Source: Rhyzopertha dominica (Eukaryota > Arthropoda > Insecta > Coleoptera > Bostrichidae). From it: a DNA stretch of 64,000 nt. The DNA lies in NCBI GenBank assembly GCA_025024175.1, contig QCXZ01000003.1, positions 19,736,392 through 19,800,391 of the forward strand. The letters are read 5' to 3'. Shown piece after piece: positions 45,851-58,059 of the stretch. The first letter of the stretch is position 1, and each line of letters starts with the position of its first letter. Made by a program: the position numbers and the translations under genes. The notes under the pieces were generated by a model. It was not told the origin of the DNA. It worked only from the letters and a program-made list of their open reading frames with translations, and searched no databases.

Positions 45851-46541
45851 CGTTACCAGAGCCAATTCTTATATTTTTTTAAATTTTTATACCTAAAGTT
45901 CTGATTTTCACTTAAAATAAGCAATTAGTATCGTTTTTGAGCTACATGTGATACATCGTTAATAAGAAGAGAGATATATCTTGTTCAGGGTTTAAGTTTA
46001 AGAAACGTGAATAAATAAACATTTCTCTACTCTAAGTTCATCGCCAAAAGCAAGTATTTAAAACTTATGGAGTTTGGTGGTAGTAGTATATTTGCATATG
46101 GTAAACATTAAGAGTAAATTGTCATAGGCTTACTCGTGCCCTTAATGAACCAAGCATACCAAACTTACACACCAATCATTTTAACCAGGTTATCCTACGA
46201 AATAAAATAGAAACAGTTTAGGCACTTGTTTTGAAACAGACACCGTTTGTAATAAAAGCAGCTTATCATCATAATAAAAAAATATACAAATATATAAATA
46301 TCCTTTGTACGTGTATCACGATTTATTTTATCACAGATAAAAAGTAAAACACTATTCTGTATCTTTATGTCATTACATCCGAACGTAGGTCGTTAAAGCA
46401 AAAGCTTGTCTAGAAAGGTACATAATTACCCATGAAAACAGTAATTTTAAGTTTTTGTTACAACAGCAAAATATTTGAGGCTTTTCTCATAAGCAAATGG
46501 GAAAACAAATATGAAGGCATTACCATGAAGAAAACAGTCAC
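45851..46541. other. Non-coding AT-rich spacer
   Basis: No gene seen. The right end is just beyond the poly(A) signal of the minus-strand gene. Confidence 0.45.
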
Positions 46542-47423
46542 CCACAATTATTTTATTTACTTCGTATTACAAACTCTTCGTCGCTATTGCTCACACAAAG
46601 TTTAGGTCACTTTCCAATTCAGTTACTTTCAAATTATATCTTCAAGCTGCAGGTTCTTCTTCAGCTGGCGGCGGTTCTGGTTCGCCACTTGCTACTGTGT
46701 CCCATATATAATTGAAGACTAGAAAAGCGTACCATAAAACAAACATAACAGGTGGGTGGTCATCTATAGTTGTTAAAACCATTGTTTATTATATGTATAG
46801 AATACGTACGGCACAAGCAATTTTGATAAATCGTTATCCGAATAATTATACTTTACAGGAATGACATTCTTTTGACGTACATTAAGGCATTCTATAAAAT
46901 GCCAATTACGTAGCGACAGGACATTTTCTGTGGCGACAAACACTACGAGAATTAGATAGCTGTCAAAATATATTACTATTGTAATTTATCAAAAGGCATG
47001 GACAAGGACCATACACTTTCTGGTCTTGACAATAGGTAAGTTATAAGCATTGACCAGCAAAAGTGTCCTGAATCTTATTACTTCCGATAGAAACGAACCT
47101 TTTCTCTAGTACGCAACTTCTCTTCTTATAGGCAACTCCAATCACATGGTTATTAGCTCTATAATTCAAGTGATACTCTATCGTGAGTCAGCGATTGCAG
47201 TAAAACGATTGATTGACGTATTCTTGAAGAAGAATACGTTAATCAACGGTAAAACTATTAAAAAGTTAGACTGCGATACTCTTGCATGCGGCCTCCTGGT
47301 CAACATTAATTAATCTTGACGTCATTTCGCAATGGTCACTGCATAAATCTTCAATTAACTCATCATTTGACAGTAACACTGTAATTACCGTCGTTTCGTA
47401 CCCCACAAACTTTGAATTTGCAA
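46542..47423 (-). CDS. Probable last two exons of an unrecognised minus-strand gene
   Basis: The last exon starts at 46718 after an acceptor (tacgcttttctag) and codes FNYIWDTVASGEPEPPPAEE to a TGA at 46644-46642; AATAAA follows 85 bp later on the same strand (46557-46552), a good terminal-exon picture. An upstream exon at 47423-47280 (acceptor aaatatag, donor a/gtatcg) reads open and includes FVGYETTVITVLLSNDELIE and SDHCEMTSRLINVDQEAACK; its end phase (1) matches the last exon. The joined C-terminus is acidic and Pro/Glu-rich. The donor is weak. Upstream exons would lie further right, beyond the transposon cluster. Confidence 0.4.
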
Positions 47424-47835
47424 CTATATTTTAAATTAAATACGCACTTTATGTATTAAGTTTGCTCAATTTCCTCTCTAGAAAGAGACGAAAAGTTCGA
47501 AATTAAAATTCTATTCCTCTTAGTAAGAACGAGATGTTTGTAAGGTCAGTGGAGGTTGTGGGCCACTTCGCTGAATACTTTCTGCTCACCAGAGTTAATT
47601 GGTCCACTAGTAACTTATAACTTTCCTTACCTTATGCACTATATTGACTTTTTCCCTATGGGTATAATGATAAGTTTAAATAAATTATATGCCAATTCTG
47701 CCTCCGATTCTGGTGTGCACGTTTTCTGATTAATAAGTGCTCCTCTGCTCTTGTTTTTCTTTTAAGGGTCATTTTTCTTTTTTCGTTAATCTCATCCACT
47801 CTGCCGTACGTCTCCATGCCCGACTTTCTCAAATA
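47424..47835. other. Non-coding, nothing assigned
   Basis: Short minus-strand frames exist (for example around 47490-47600) but none has two convincing splice sites. Confidence 0.3.
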
Positions 47836-48910
47836 GGCAGTTTTAAAATCGACAGTTGTAATAGGGAGGCCTGTAACAGTAAGAACAGTTCAAATTGAAG
47901 ACGCTGTTTAAAAAAAATTTAAGCTACCAGTACTCGGAAAATAGCTGAAGAACTGAATATTATCCATGTCACAGTGTGGCAGATTTTAACAGACCAACAG
48001 CTATTATCTTATTATTTGTCTTTAAGACTAGCTTTTTGTGACTGGCTATGCCGTAAAATACATGTTTCCTAAGTCGAATATTGTTTACAGATGTAGCTTG
48101 TTTTTCTCGCAACTCAATTATTAATTTCCACAACAATCACACATGGGCCGAAAACAATCCATACGCCTTAATAGAAAATCATTTTCAAGAACAGTTCTCG
48201 TTTAATATTTGGGTTGGGATTGTCGGTAACCATATTTTCTTCCACCTAGACTTAATTGATTTACCTGGACTTCTAGAAGTTCCAGTTATGGAAAGATTGT
48301 GTATGTGGTACATGCAGGTCCACAACCCTTGCCCCCTCGCTCGCCCGATATTAATTCCCTAGATTATTTTCTCTTGAGACACCTTAAAGCATTGGTATAC
48401 AAAACTCCTATTGAAAGTGAAGAGGATCTACGAAATAGAATCATTAACTCATGTAACATAATAAAAAATACGCCAGGTATTTTCGGAAAAGTGCGTAATT
48501 CAATGAGGCGGCTAAATGCTTGTATTGAATCTAAAAGGGAGCCATTCTCAACACTTAATTTAGTAAAATTCTTTAGTTTAGATGTTAATGTTATGTATTT
48601 AATTTAGTGTTTATTTGTTATTGTTACATAATTGTAAAAACAAATTAAAAAAACAATTACCAAAAGAAATGTTTCCCCCTATTTCTTGTGTGGTCCAGGA
48701 ATATGCAATTAACTATATTTAATTCTTTTTCTCGAAAACTAAGCAAGATACGAAAAAAGATCGTGAGACAAAGCAGTTGTATTTTCAATTGCTTAATGTG
48801 AAAAAATACAAGTTTTAAAAAGGTAAGTGGCGCACATTTCTTTTGTTAAAAATATTGATTAAGGTGCCCTCCGGGACGCCATTGAACTTTTAAAGTTTAA
48901 CACCCTGTAT
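47836..48910 (+). pseudogene. Mariner-type transposase relic with its 3' end
   Basis: Fragments in order: GSFKIDSCNR then GRPVTVRTVQIEDAV (47838-47905), KIAEELNIIHVTVWQILTDQ-like helix-turn-helix (47935-48000), FTDVACFSRNSIINFHNNHT (48081 onward, first catalytic Asp), FSFNIWVGIVGNHIFF, a deletion, then PRSPDINSLDYFLLRHLKAL (48330-48395) and a C-terminal tail to a stop at 48605-48607. The segment carrying the second catalytic Asp is missing. The 3' non-coding part runs to taacaccctgtat at about 48898-48910. Confidence 0.8.
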
Positions 48911-49304
48911 TTTGAAAACGAAGCATTTGAGGACCCATGTTTACATGAAGTTTTTGTCTTAAAATAACTCGGATAATCGTCTGTTGAAGTTATGGTACAT
49001 ACTTAATTAACACCGTGTATAAGGCCAGAGGCCAAATAAGGCCAAGGGTCTATTTCAGAAAACTGTGCAACTCGACTTGGCTCCTGCAGACCTTTGTTCT
49101 ACCACCGTCAAATAAATTGAAATGCCATGGCGCAGTTGCATGTAATTGTTTTGGGGGGTATTTCTTGTGAGCCCACACATGGCGGTTTCAAGCTACGAGT
49201 ATTTTGGGAGAAATATTGGAGTGCCCATAGAAAAATTTTGGTATTGCGTGATCAGGTATGAGTCTAAAACATGTTCATATGTTTGTTTTTGAATGGCACA
49301 TTAC
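48911..49304. other. Repeat debris, no gene
   Basis: 48911-49020 still resembles the arm of the foldback family (gaagcattt, catgtttacat) and ends taacaccgtgtata. Nothing coding. Confidence 0.35.
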
Positions 49305-49553
49305 TGTCAAAAGGAGAGCTTTATAGGCACTGAGCAGATTCAGAAGGCGATGGACGCAATAAATGGTGGGATATTAGTCAACAGAACTTCAAAAGAATTT
49401 GTGACTCTTCGTAATCGCATCCGATCAGGAACACGAACGCGAAAGCTGGGAAGATATACCACACTGACAGCGTTCCAAGAAATCGAATTATGTGGTAGGC
49501 TAACAAGATTACTGAAAGTCTTAATGCCACTCATTCCAAAAGTTCAAATGTAA
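49305..49553 (+). pseudogene. Pogo-type transposase N-terminus (HTH_psq-like)
   Basis: The frame EQIQKAMDAINGGILVNRTS, RNRIRSGTRTRKLGRYTTL, TAFQEIELCGRLTRLL matches the pipsqueak-type helix-turn-helix and following linker at the start of pogo/Tigger transposases in insects. The open frame stops at 49553 and no DDE core follows in frame. Confidence 0.6.
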
Positions 49554-50469
49554 ATAAAACACCTTGAGATTTATTGTGATTACAAATTTAATGAAAAAAT
49601 AAATTGTTGGGTTGATATGAATTGCACCTATGGTCACCTTTAAAGGAAATAGAAGAAAGGATGAGTAAAAAGATACTGTGCCTGCCAGAACAGAAATTGA
49701 ACTGACCCCAAGAGGAAATATGGCGTGGCAGATCTTCGTTAAATGGATCTGCCATTTTCCTAAATTCAAGCCACAAGGGGAAATTGGTTTTATTTTTGAC
49801 GGCACATCTTTGTACTTTAATGCGAGTGTCGTGACTGCAGCAGAATAACACAAGATAACATTGCTATGCTTATCCAACAACACAAGTTACAATTGCTCGA
49901 CAAAGAGGTAATGGCGTACTACACACGATATCTTGACAGGAAAATAAACCGTACCAAATTTGGAGAAATTCTAAGTGCGATATATCCCAGAGCATTGTCG
50001 ACAGAAATATATTACCGGGTTGCCGTGTAAAGTGAAATCCCTTAATCCCTATACTGCCTTTGCACCCTGCTCTTTAATCAAAAGATCACATATCAATCTG
50101 AAAATAAATTTCTGATGAGGAAGCATTTTCGGCGACTGATGACTCAATACGTTACAAGGTTTCTTTTAAATATCGAAGTGAGGGCCAGTAGTAGTCTGGC
50201 AAAGGAACCTGCAGGTCAAACAACAGATAACATTCCTGCATCTAAACAATTTGTCAACAATCTGAATTGTATTTCTAGAAAATGCTTCCCACGCCTGTAC
50301 TAAAAACTGCGGGTTAATTGTATTTTCGATGCATCTGTAATTTTAACGTACACTTCTGATGGATTGTAGAAAAATGGGCGTTTTCTTAAATTTATTTTAA
50401 TCTATGCATTTTCCCTTATCTAAGTGCCTACATCTATGCTTCTTGCCAGAATCGCACCCGTTTTAGAAC
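49554..50469. other. Probable decayed remainder of the pogo-type element
   Basis: Two overlapping minus ORFs and one plus ORF (50115-50303, includes a NIPASKQFVNNLN stretch) have no certain domain. No element ends recognised. Confidence 0.3.
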
Positions 50470-51779
50470 TAGGGCTGAGCAAAGTATCGATACTTACTCT
50501 GAGTCGATACCCTCGGCGGTATCGAGTATCGATACCACATTGTTCGTGGTATTGAAGAGTCGAAAGTATTCAAAAGTATCGAAAGTATTAAAAAGTATAG
50601 ATAGTATTCAAAAGTATCGAAGTCCACAAGTATCGAAAGTATTCAAAAGTATCGAAAGCAAGATTTGCCCAAAAGTTTTTAGGGACTCAAGGAACAATAA
50701 ATCTTTCTTTTGAACGCGCTTTTAGCACGGGTGGGGAATTTGTAACCGATTTACGTACATGGCTGGCAGTAGATCATTGTTAATCAATGAATAAAAAAAT
50801 TGTCCCCGAGTAGAAAAGATACAAATGTCAGAAAAGTTTCTTAAAAAATTATACTTCTTTACAGTGCAGTTCCATGTTTGGGAGTGAATCATTCAGTGCA
50901 TTCTACATAACAGTTGTATAAATGTATAATTAGTTATGCACCAGATCGTGATTATAATAGTAAAAAAGAAAAGCGCACTTACCCCAGTTTTCCTGACTTC
51001 CTCGTCTCTTTAGGGGGGTTAGGAAGAATAAGGAGATGGAAATGAGGAACCCCCTTTTGATAGATTCGCTCAGTTAAAAACTGGGCGATCGCGAATATTT
51101 GCAATAAATTAGCTGACTGGTCCTTTTTTCCTATTAGATCTTATCGCTTTGAGTGATTTATTGGTTCTCTCGATAGATGCCAGTACATGCCCATCTTGGC
51201 ATTCAAATCAAAAATCTAGCCTGAACAATAATTTTTGCTTCGGTTTTAGGTTAGGTTAGATTCCCCCCTATCACCCTGTATATTATTATAGATATATTCA
51301 ATTTTAATAGTTGTCTAAAATTGTTTAAAAATACTGGTCAGTTTTAAACAAAACGCTGCATAAGTAAATTCTTATTATCATTATTTTTTAGGAAGTTTAC
51401 CCAACATAAGAATGACTTACCTATCGAACTGTTTGTGAGATTTCGCGTAAGAGATTTTTTCAACAGAAATCAATAGAATACAACTTACTCAATACCAGGA
51501 GCGCCGGCTTTTAGAAAACCCTGTAGGTGCTCATGCTAACATAATCGTGAAACTCGTATCTATGAATCCGTCCAATAGAACTAAATAGGTACATATGCAA
51601 TAGGACAGAAATATGTGTGATATAAGTAGAAAGATACATAAGAGGGAAAAAGAGATAAATACAAAAATGCTAGATTTGTTCTAGTGCCTTTGTTGGGAAC
51701 AGCATTATTAAATCATCAACAAACTTTTTTATGAATAGAAACTGTGTTTAACGCCTATGATCAGTATATAAAATTCACT

Positions 51780-52585
51780 ACAGAACGAGCGGTAGTATGT
51801 GGAGTACCCTTTTAGACACTAAAGTCATACGAAAAAATAATAAAATAATACTGGATTGGTACTACTTATCAGCTTATTCGACACGAATTAAAATAAACTT
51901 TGTAAAACAGATGAAACATGAAATTATTAAAATATCACATCCACAATTTAAAGAGAAAAATTTTAAAAATTTAAGATATTAATTCAATTTATACCCGAAA
52001 ACGATGATAAATAAAATCTTGTATTCTACTACTGACTTATCAACACTTCATGTAACACAAACACGCTAACGGTGAATAACGGTGGTATGCAGGGTGACGT
52101 GGGGCAGAGGGTAAATCATGATAATATGGTTGACAATAACGTACAAACATGACATGAAAATTGCAATTAAGAACAAAAAGAATGGCTCAACCCTACTCAC
52201 AACACTAAAATCAAAAATACCTACAAAATATCAAGCAAATGTTATATATTGTTTGAAATGTGGGGATTGTGAAGGTAAGTATACATAGGACAGACATCAC
52301 AATGGAAGGTTAACAGTAATAAATTGGCCCTCTATAAAAGTGATATAACTAATCAAAGGGATAGATGCTCACTTGCAGAACACATAATAGTAATCAACAA
52401 GTGACATCATATTAACTGGAGTAATGTCGCAATTTTGATAAAGACTGTAATACAAACAAGAGATTAATACTTGAAATGGTTTACATAAATCAAAATATCA
52501 ATGCAATAAATAAAAAATCAGATATACAAAAACTGAGCAACATTTACACGTACTTGCTTTCAGAAGAAATTCTAAAATAAGCTTG
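51780..52585 (+). pseudogene. Penelope-like element relic: RT end and GIY-YIG endonuclease
   Basis: LLDTKVIRKNNKIILDWYY with an STRI remnant (51805-51890) matches the C-terminal RT region of Penelope-like elements (FLDT..R....L....YRKPT). After a gap, IPTKYQANVIYCLKCGDC then EGKYTYIGQT-like text (EGKYT, stop, GQTSQWK) at 52218-52305 is the Zn-binding CxxC and GIY-YIG region, followed by RCSLAEHIVINK near 52363 and a degraded tail to about 52580. Stops and indels throughout. It lies wholly inside the hAT-like element. Confidence 0.7.
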
Positions 52586-52850
52586 GGTGGGTTTGAGTAA
52601 TCCAGCAGCACTGTATTCGTTTTAACTTGATAAATTTGACCAACCAGTTAGTTTTTATATCTGTGATAAGTCAATCTCAATTTATGGTACCAATCGATTA
52701 AGCAGTTTTTAGTTAGTTTGACATGTGTGTTGTCGATCTTTTATTATTGGTGTATTAAATTTAATGTAAATGACTAACAAGGATTCAAAATCACGTAAAG
52801 TAAAACAGTTACATATTTTAATCAAGCTGTGGAATGATGTCTATTTGGTC

Positions 52851-52908
52851 GTGGGTGCTCGGCACCCACAATTTACCTCTCGTGGGTGCTGGAGCCCCCG
52901 AGCACCCA
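52851..52908. repeat. Two adjacent GGGTGC hairpins
   Basis: GTGGGTGCTCGGCACCCAC at 52851-52869 is an 8 bp stem with a 3 base loop; GGGTGCT...AGCACCC at about 52884-52907 is a second. The text runs on to gtcggcgcccctgc, typical of a transposon terminus. Confidence 0.7.
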
Positions 52909-53806
52909 TGGAGTCGGCGCCCCTGCTCAATACAACGATAAGGCATATATAGAACCTGCTATCTACCATTTAAAAATTATGAAGAGTAATAAATGCTCTA
53001 GTAATTTCTCTATTATAAAGAATTAAAAAAACAAGATTGTGGAATATACAGAATCCCCACTTTTTCTAAGCTCAACCAAACTTTACTGTTTACCTTTCAA
53101 ATAGAACATGCATGGGCTCTCATCGTATTTAGAACAGGAAATTCTATCGATTCCTCCTAAAAAAGTTGTGGTTGCCATTTAACAGAATTGCTAATACCAA
53201 CAACTGAAATATTAGATGAAGAAACCTGCAGCTGTTAGGCTGTTACTAGTTATTATTTATTAAGTGCTATGATTTCCTACCACTTACATCTACATAAACA
53301 AGTAGGTGGAAATAAATAAAAAGTAGATAATTTTGCTTGGATTAGGTTTAGATTAGGTTAATTAAATATGTAGATGGTTAGTACTTATAACTGGATTTAA
53401 CATTTGACATATAGTACATGCGCCTCAGCATATTCTAAATTTTTCCTATTTCAGTAATTTAACCATTGATTTATAGCAGTTACATGTAGTGAACCAAACA
53501 TGATACCTTTGATACTTTTGATACATTCAATCCTTTAGGTACTTTGGAAATTTCGATACTTTCGATACTTCTGATACTTTCGATACTTTTGATACTTCGA
53601 TACTTTTGTTGAGTAGTATCGATAGTGCACCGGTATCGAATATCGATACCTGTCTAATGGTATCACCCAGTCCTAATTGCAACTCATTGGCATAACAGCC
53701 ATCCGTTACTTAAGCCGGGGAGCCACAATTTCTAGCGTAGGCTCACATACAGGTTGTAATTGTAATTGTAATTGAACACCAAAAATTGATGTAAACATAA
53801 AATATA

Positions 53807-54124
53807 CTACCTACATAATTTTGCTTTGCGGGACTTCGTGTTCTGATGCAGGTTTACAACATGTCTTGCTTTGCAGGACAAGACAACGTTCGAGTGAATA
53901 AGACAAGATTTCTTATCTTGTGAAACACTAATATTAAGTCCCCTAAGGAAGATTTCTAAATAGGCTACTGCGATACGAGGGTCAACGCTACTGCTATAGT
54001 CTTCATCTACTTTGTAATAATCTGGTTTTGTAGTGAGTAACATAATTGTTAAAATTAAAAAAATAAATGTAATAAATAAAACAATAGCACACAATACTTT
54101 TATAACATGTTGTTTGTTGTTTTG
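53807..54124 (-). CDS. Candidate exon of a single-pass (type II) membrane protein
   Basis: A minus-strand acceptor (cttgtactgcag, 54136-54125) opens a phase 0 frame starting QNNKQHVIKV. A 20-residue hydrophobic segment (CAIVLFITFIFLILTIMLL) follows, then a polar region (KPDYYKVDEDYSSSVDPRI) and a basic C-terminus ending KSRKAKLCR, stop 53809-53807. The short basic cytosolic tail, membrane anchor and extracellular part fit a type II topology. There is no AATAAA just after the stop and no upstream exon was found. It may be chance in an AT-rich strand; the acceptor and non-random composition keep it as a candidate. Confidence 0.3.
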   Translation of the reverse strand, partial: QNNKQHVIKVLCAIVLFITFIFLILTIMLLTTKPDYYKVDEDYSSSVDPRIAVAYLEIFLRGLNISVSQDKKSCLIHSNVVLSCKARHVVNLHQNTKSRKAKLCR

Positions 54125-54393
54125 CTGCAGTACAAGTTAGATTAATACATAAAGCTACTTTTAATAAAACCTTTAACGCAAGGTTAAATATTTGAAGTAT
54201 TAATAGCTGGTCTTAATTATTTCTTAAATAAATAAGATTTGCTTGTTGGGAGAATTTTACTTGTAAATATCGGACGCACTGAATTATCGTGTCTGATTCC
54301 AGCACTCACGATTAGCATTGTAATTCAATGAGCTTACCTTTTTATTATTTAAAACTGCTAAACAGCAGGCCAAAGGGCGTTCGGGTTACCCGG
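54125..54393. other. Non-coding
   Basis: Nothing distinctive; the region becomes GC-richer near 54365. Confidence 0.35.
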
Positions 54394-54587
54394 TATATAT
54401 ACGAAATCATATTATTGATATTCTGGATGCGCAGACGCTGCTTTGGGGTGAATACGACGCGCTACCCTTCAAGTTCAAATACATAGTCTGCGTTGTGATA
54501 TCGCTACGATCGGAAGTTGTTTTACAATATCCGGTTCCTCTAGACATGTTTATGCTGATTTAGACGTCAGTATAAAAAATTGCAGAG
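54394..54587 (+). promoter_or_regulatory. Promoter-like segment with a 5' splice donor
   Basis: TATATATA at 54394-54401, a GC-richer 150 bp that stands out from its flanks, and a strong donor cagag/gtgagt at 54587/54588. It could be a first non-coding exon of a plus-strand gene. A second donor acaag/gtgagt is at 56110. No coding exon was found downstream, so this is tentative. A TATAAAA at 54571-54577 is an alternative TATA box. Confidence 0.25.
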
Positions 54588-56587
54588 GTGAGTGTTCCGT
54601 GCAATTTCCTATTGTTTATTTGCTGTAATTATTGCAAAAAAAAGCAAGAAAATGTTTTAAATACAGAAATTCTTTCGTGTATGTTGACTACCTTATGAAA
54701 AAAATTACATTGCAGGATGTTACACGCGCTTGCCTATTCTTACAGATTTTTTTTACATTTAAAATGGCAGTGTTTCCTTGTTAGTAGTCCTGTTATGTTT
54801 TACGTATTATATCTGGTTACATGACTGTTTCAAACTTTTGCAACTTGAAACCTGCATAGTTATATTAAACCGAAACAATTGCCTAATTTGGTCAACTAAA
54901 TTATTTAAAGGATACAACTTGATTGTACACCACACAACATATCGGTTTTCCTGATGTAACCTAAAATACAACAATATTGTATTGTAATGGCTAGCGCTTG
55001 GTGTTCGCGCCCTAATAGTAGTGAAATCAATGAATAGTGCAGTTTCACTTTTGCCGCTTGCCTTTGACTTTATAGTATCTTGCGTATAAAACGCCCATAT
55101 TATAGTCATGAAAGCAAATTTTACAGCTGCAGTGAAATACGTAATGTTTTATTTGGAAAGCGTGCAACTAAACTGTTATAAAATCTTGTTTAAATACATA
55201 GAATACAAAATTTAGAGATCTTATACTAGCCCAGATATGCAAGCAATAAGTCCATGTCATCTTTTAAATTCAGAAAAATTGACTTTTTGTACTAATGCAA
55301 TGTGATTTAAGTGATTTAAGTCTATATATCTTTCAACGAAGTTTTGGCATTGTGTTCAAAATACTTTCAGGTAATTTGCATTAGAACAAGTGTGAATTTT
55401 ATTAACGTGCTATTAATAAGAATAACTTAGATTTTAGTTTTTCCAATTAAAAGTTTTAAAATTTGACGCATTTGCGATAATATCGGAAATGAATTGTAGT
55501 GTGTTTACATAAACTAAATCATTCTTTGGTCAGTTTTGACGCTCACAACGTAGTTAAGGATGTAAAATACATCTGCAACTTATACAGATAATATTATTGA
55601 GCTTTTAATTTTGGCGTATTTCTACGGAATAGAAGGCAGTTTGACCCGTGTATTTAAACAAAATAACAAGAGAATCCAATTACTGTGCTCCTTTCTAATT
55701 TTAATATTGTATTTTAGTCCCTTTTGACTAATTTTATGTACTGTATTTTCAAAAAGTCAAAAGACAGCGTTTTCAAGTAAAAGTTTAACCTATTTTTCAG
55801 ACACAATAGCATAAATGAATGCATTCTCTGTTATTATTTCAGCTCTTTATGGAGCGGTAATGATAGACTGTTTTATTTAGAAATATTTAATTTGAACTAC
55901 TACCGTTTTTTACTCTACGCCAGTTGTATGATTACATTGAAATTTATTAGTCAAACTTAGATTTGTTGGTTCCACAACCTACATGTAGCCAGGTGCATCC
56001 ATTTTTTTTCTGAAACCGCGTTCGGTTTATTGGTTTCTAATAAAAAATAATTGGTTGGTTTAACCTGAAATAAAACAAGATTCGAACAAAACCCAACATT
56101 GCAACCACAAGGTGAGTTTTACATTTTCTACATATTCCATTTACATTAGGCATCCCGAGGCTAACCTCAAACTTCAAAAAGTTAAATCTGCATTTTTTTT
56201 CTGAGGTATTATTTTAGTTGTTCCTGTGAGTTATATAGGTTGTGTTCAAAAACTCATGTTACAGTGACATTTAAAGAAATTAACAGGCAGTACATGTTGA
56301 TGCTGAATATTATTTGTGAAAATATAAAATAATGTAATCTAAAAAGATTTTTCATTGGTTGCAATATTACATGTCTGGTTAATCACATCAAGACAGTGCT
56401 CAATTTTTCATTCATTGCATTTAGAAACAATGTTGTTAATTTGACGTGCCTTGCCTAATGCACCGGCAGTTAGTTATCCATCCCTGTTTATGTGAATGTG
56501 CACTTTGGTTTATTTGTGCAAACTTTAAAATATCTAGGGTGGCTCTAATAGTGATAAAAATGTGATGGCTGTTGTAAATTACTTCCA
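54588..56587. other. Non-coding AT-rich region
   Basis: No gene seen; the minus ORF at 54807-55109 has no domain. Possible long intron after the donor at 54588. Confidence 0.35.
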
Positions 56588-57335
56588 TATCCAACGGACA
56601 GGAAGTAGTCTTGTGAGAAAAAAATTTTCAAAAATTTTTATTTGCTAATCGCTTTAAAACGTAAGACTTAATATATGAACTTGAAATTTGGCAAACGTAT
56701 AAATCTCAACTACACAAAGCGACCTATTGTTTGTGAGGAAAGTAGGGTATCGAGAAGGGGGCGAAATTGGGGGCAACTACCCTTTTTGGAAATTTTTGTT
56801 TTATTATTTATTTTTTTTTAGTATGTGATTAGTAGTATAACTGTGAGTATTATTCGTCCTTATAAATTTTTGGTGCAGCAAACTGTTTTAGAAAATATTA
56901 GCAAAAAAGCGTCACTTGAAGAAAACGGGTTTTACTAAATATCTCCGAAAATACTTAATATATTAAAAAAATGAAAATACCATCAGATAGGAAATAAAAT
57001 TTCTCACAAAAGTATACAAAATTCTGACATTTACGAAATATTTACAAAAAACGTACTTTGTAATCTGCCGATACGATTTTTTTAAAATTTTGTTATTATA
57101 TAGAAAATCAAATTTTTGATCGAAAAGCACTCTTGCAATTTTTTTGTTAAGTAAATATTTTTCGGGTTATTTAGAAAAAACCAGTTTAAAAAATTTATCT
57201 ATTTTTGCTAATATCACGAGAGAAAAAATGCTCTAAATCTGACTACTGATCGTATAGTGTTAAAAAATAAAAGCGTAAATGTCATTTTGACAATTGGATG
57301 TGGAAGTATTGATTTAATTTGCAACGATTTTTAAT
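56588..57335 (+). repeat. Dispersed repeat, copy 2 (matches 12105-12895)
   Basis: Begins near atatccaacggacaggaagt and follows the 12105 copy block by block in the same orientation to gacaattggatgtggaagta near 57290-57310. Confidence 0.65.
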
Positions 57336-58059
57336 AGTAGCTTTATTACACTGTTAACTGCAATATTATTTAGCTTACTCTTTTCTTTTACTTAGGTATA
57401 TTACGTATATTATGATAAATGAATTTCTTGGGAAATGTTTTTTGTTGCTTATCAGGGACATTTACAGCAACCTTTTTTTAATTTGTATTTAAAATGTGCC
57501 TTTATTTGATATATTTGTGTTTAAAATAGAAAAATAGTTCGGATTTACTGTAAATTATGCAATATTTTTGGGCACTAAATCACTAGTTAGTTAAATGGAA
57601 CTACCAATTATTGTGTTTGACAACACAGAAAAAAGCAAGAATAGTTGTTTATCGATTTTTTCCAGACAAGTTGTTTAATATAGAAAATAAAAATGCATTA
57701 GCTACAGTTATATAGTGTGTTGTGAACACCAAGACAGGAAATTGTGGTTGAACAATCGCCATACAAGCAGTATGTCTTGGAATATTATGTAGATATTTTT
57801 TTTGTGATTTAACAAATTACTATCCTTAATGATTTATCTGGACCGCTGCAAAGCTTTTATTGAATCCAAAATCAGCCACATATTTCTTTATTTTGTTTGG
57901 AGCTGTCATTGTACAAAAATTTATATTTATTTATAATTCAAGATAGTAGCGATCGTAGTTAATATTTACTTTTTATTTTTTGGGGCTATTCGACCTTTTT
58001 TATTCAGTTAGAACACTCTTTTATCCAAAGTCAAGCTTTCGATCTTTAATTTAGATCTT
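57336..58059. other. Non-coding AT-rich region
   Basis: No gene, no repeat recognised apart from the flank of the next inverted repeat. Confidence 0.4.

Larger units (their letters stand above)
50470..53675. mobile_element. hAT-like element with GTATCGAAA subterminal repeats
   Basis: The left end tagggctgagcaaagtatcg (50470) and right end, inverted, taggactgggtgatacc (53675) match over TAGGRCTGRG. Next to each end the motif agtatcgaaag recurs many times: about nine copies in 50550-50660 and, in the opposite orientation (tttcgatact), about nine in 53515-53620. Such subterminal iterations are typical of hAT transposase binding regions. The flanking octamers tttagaac and attgcaac agree at 5 of 8 positions, so the duplication is diverged or absent. 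No hAT transposase was found; the interior holds a Penelope relic. Confidence 0.6.

Noticed and set aside
46998..47170. Short plus-strand exon MDKDHTLSGLDN with GTAAGT donor
   Set aside because: Joined to the only nearby acceptor it stops after about eight codons; no support for a gene.
47650..47880. Minus-strand exon reading YLRKSGMETYGRVDEINEK
   Set aside because: The plus strand of the left part is the N-terminal part of the mariner relic (GSFKIDSCNR, GRPVTVRT), no usable donor ends the frame, and it runs into a stop.
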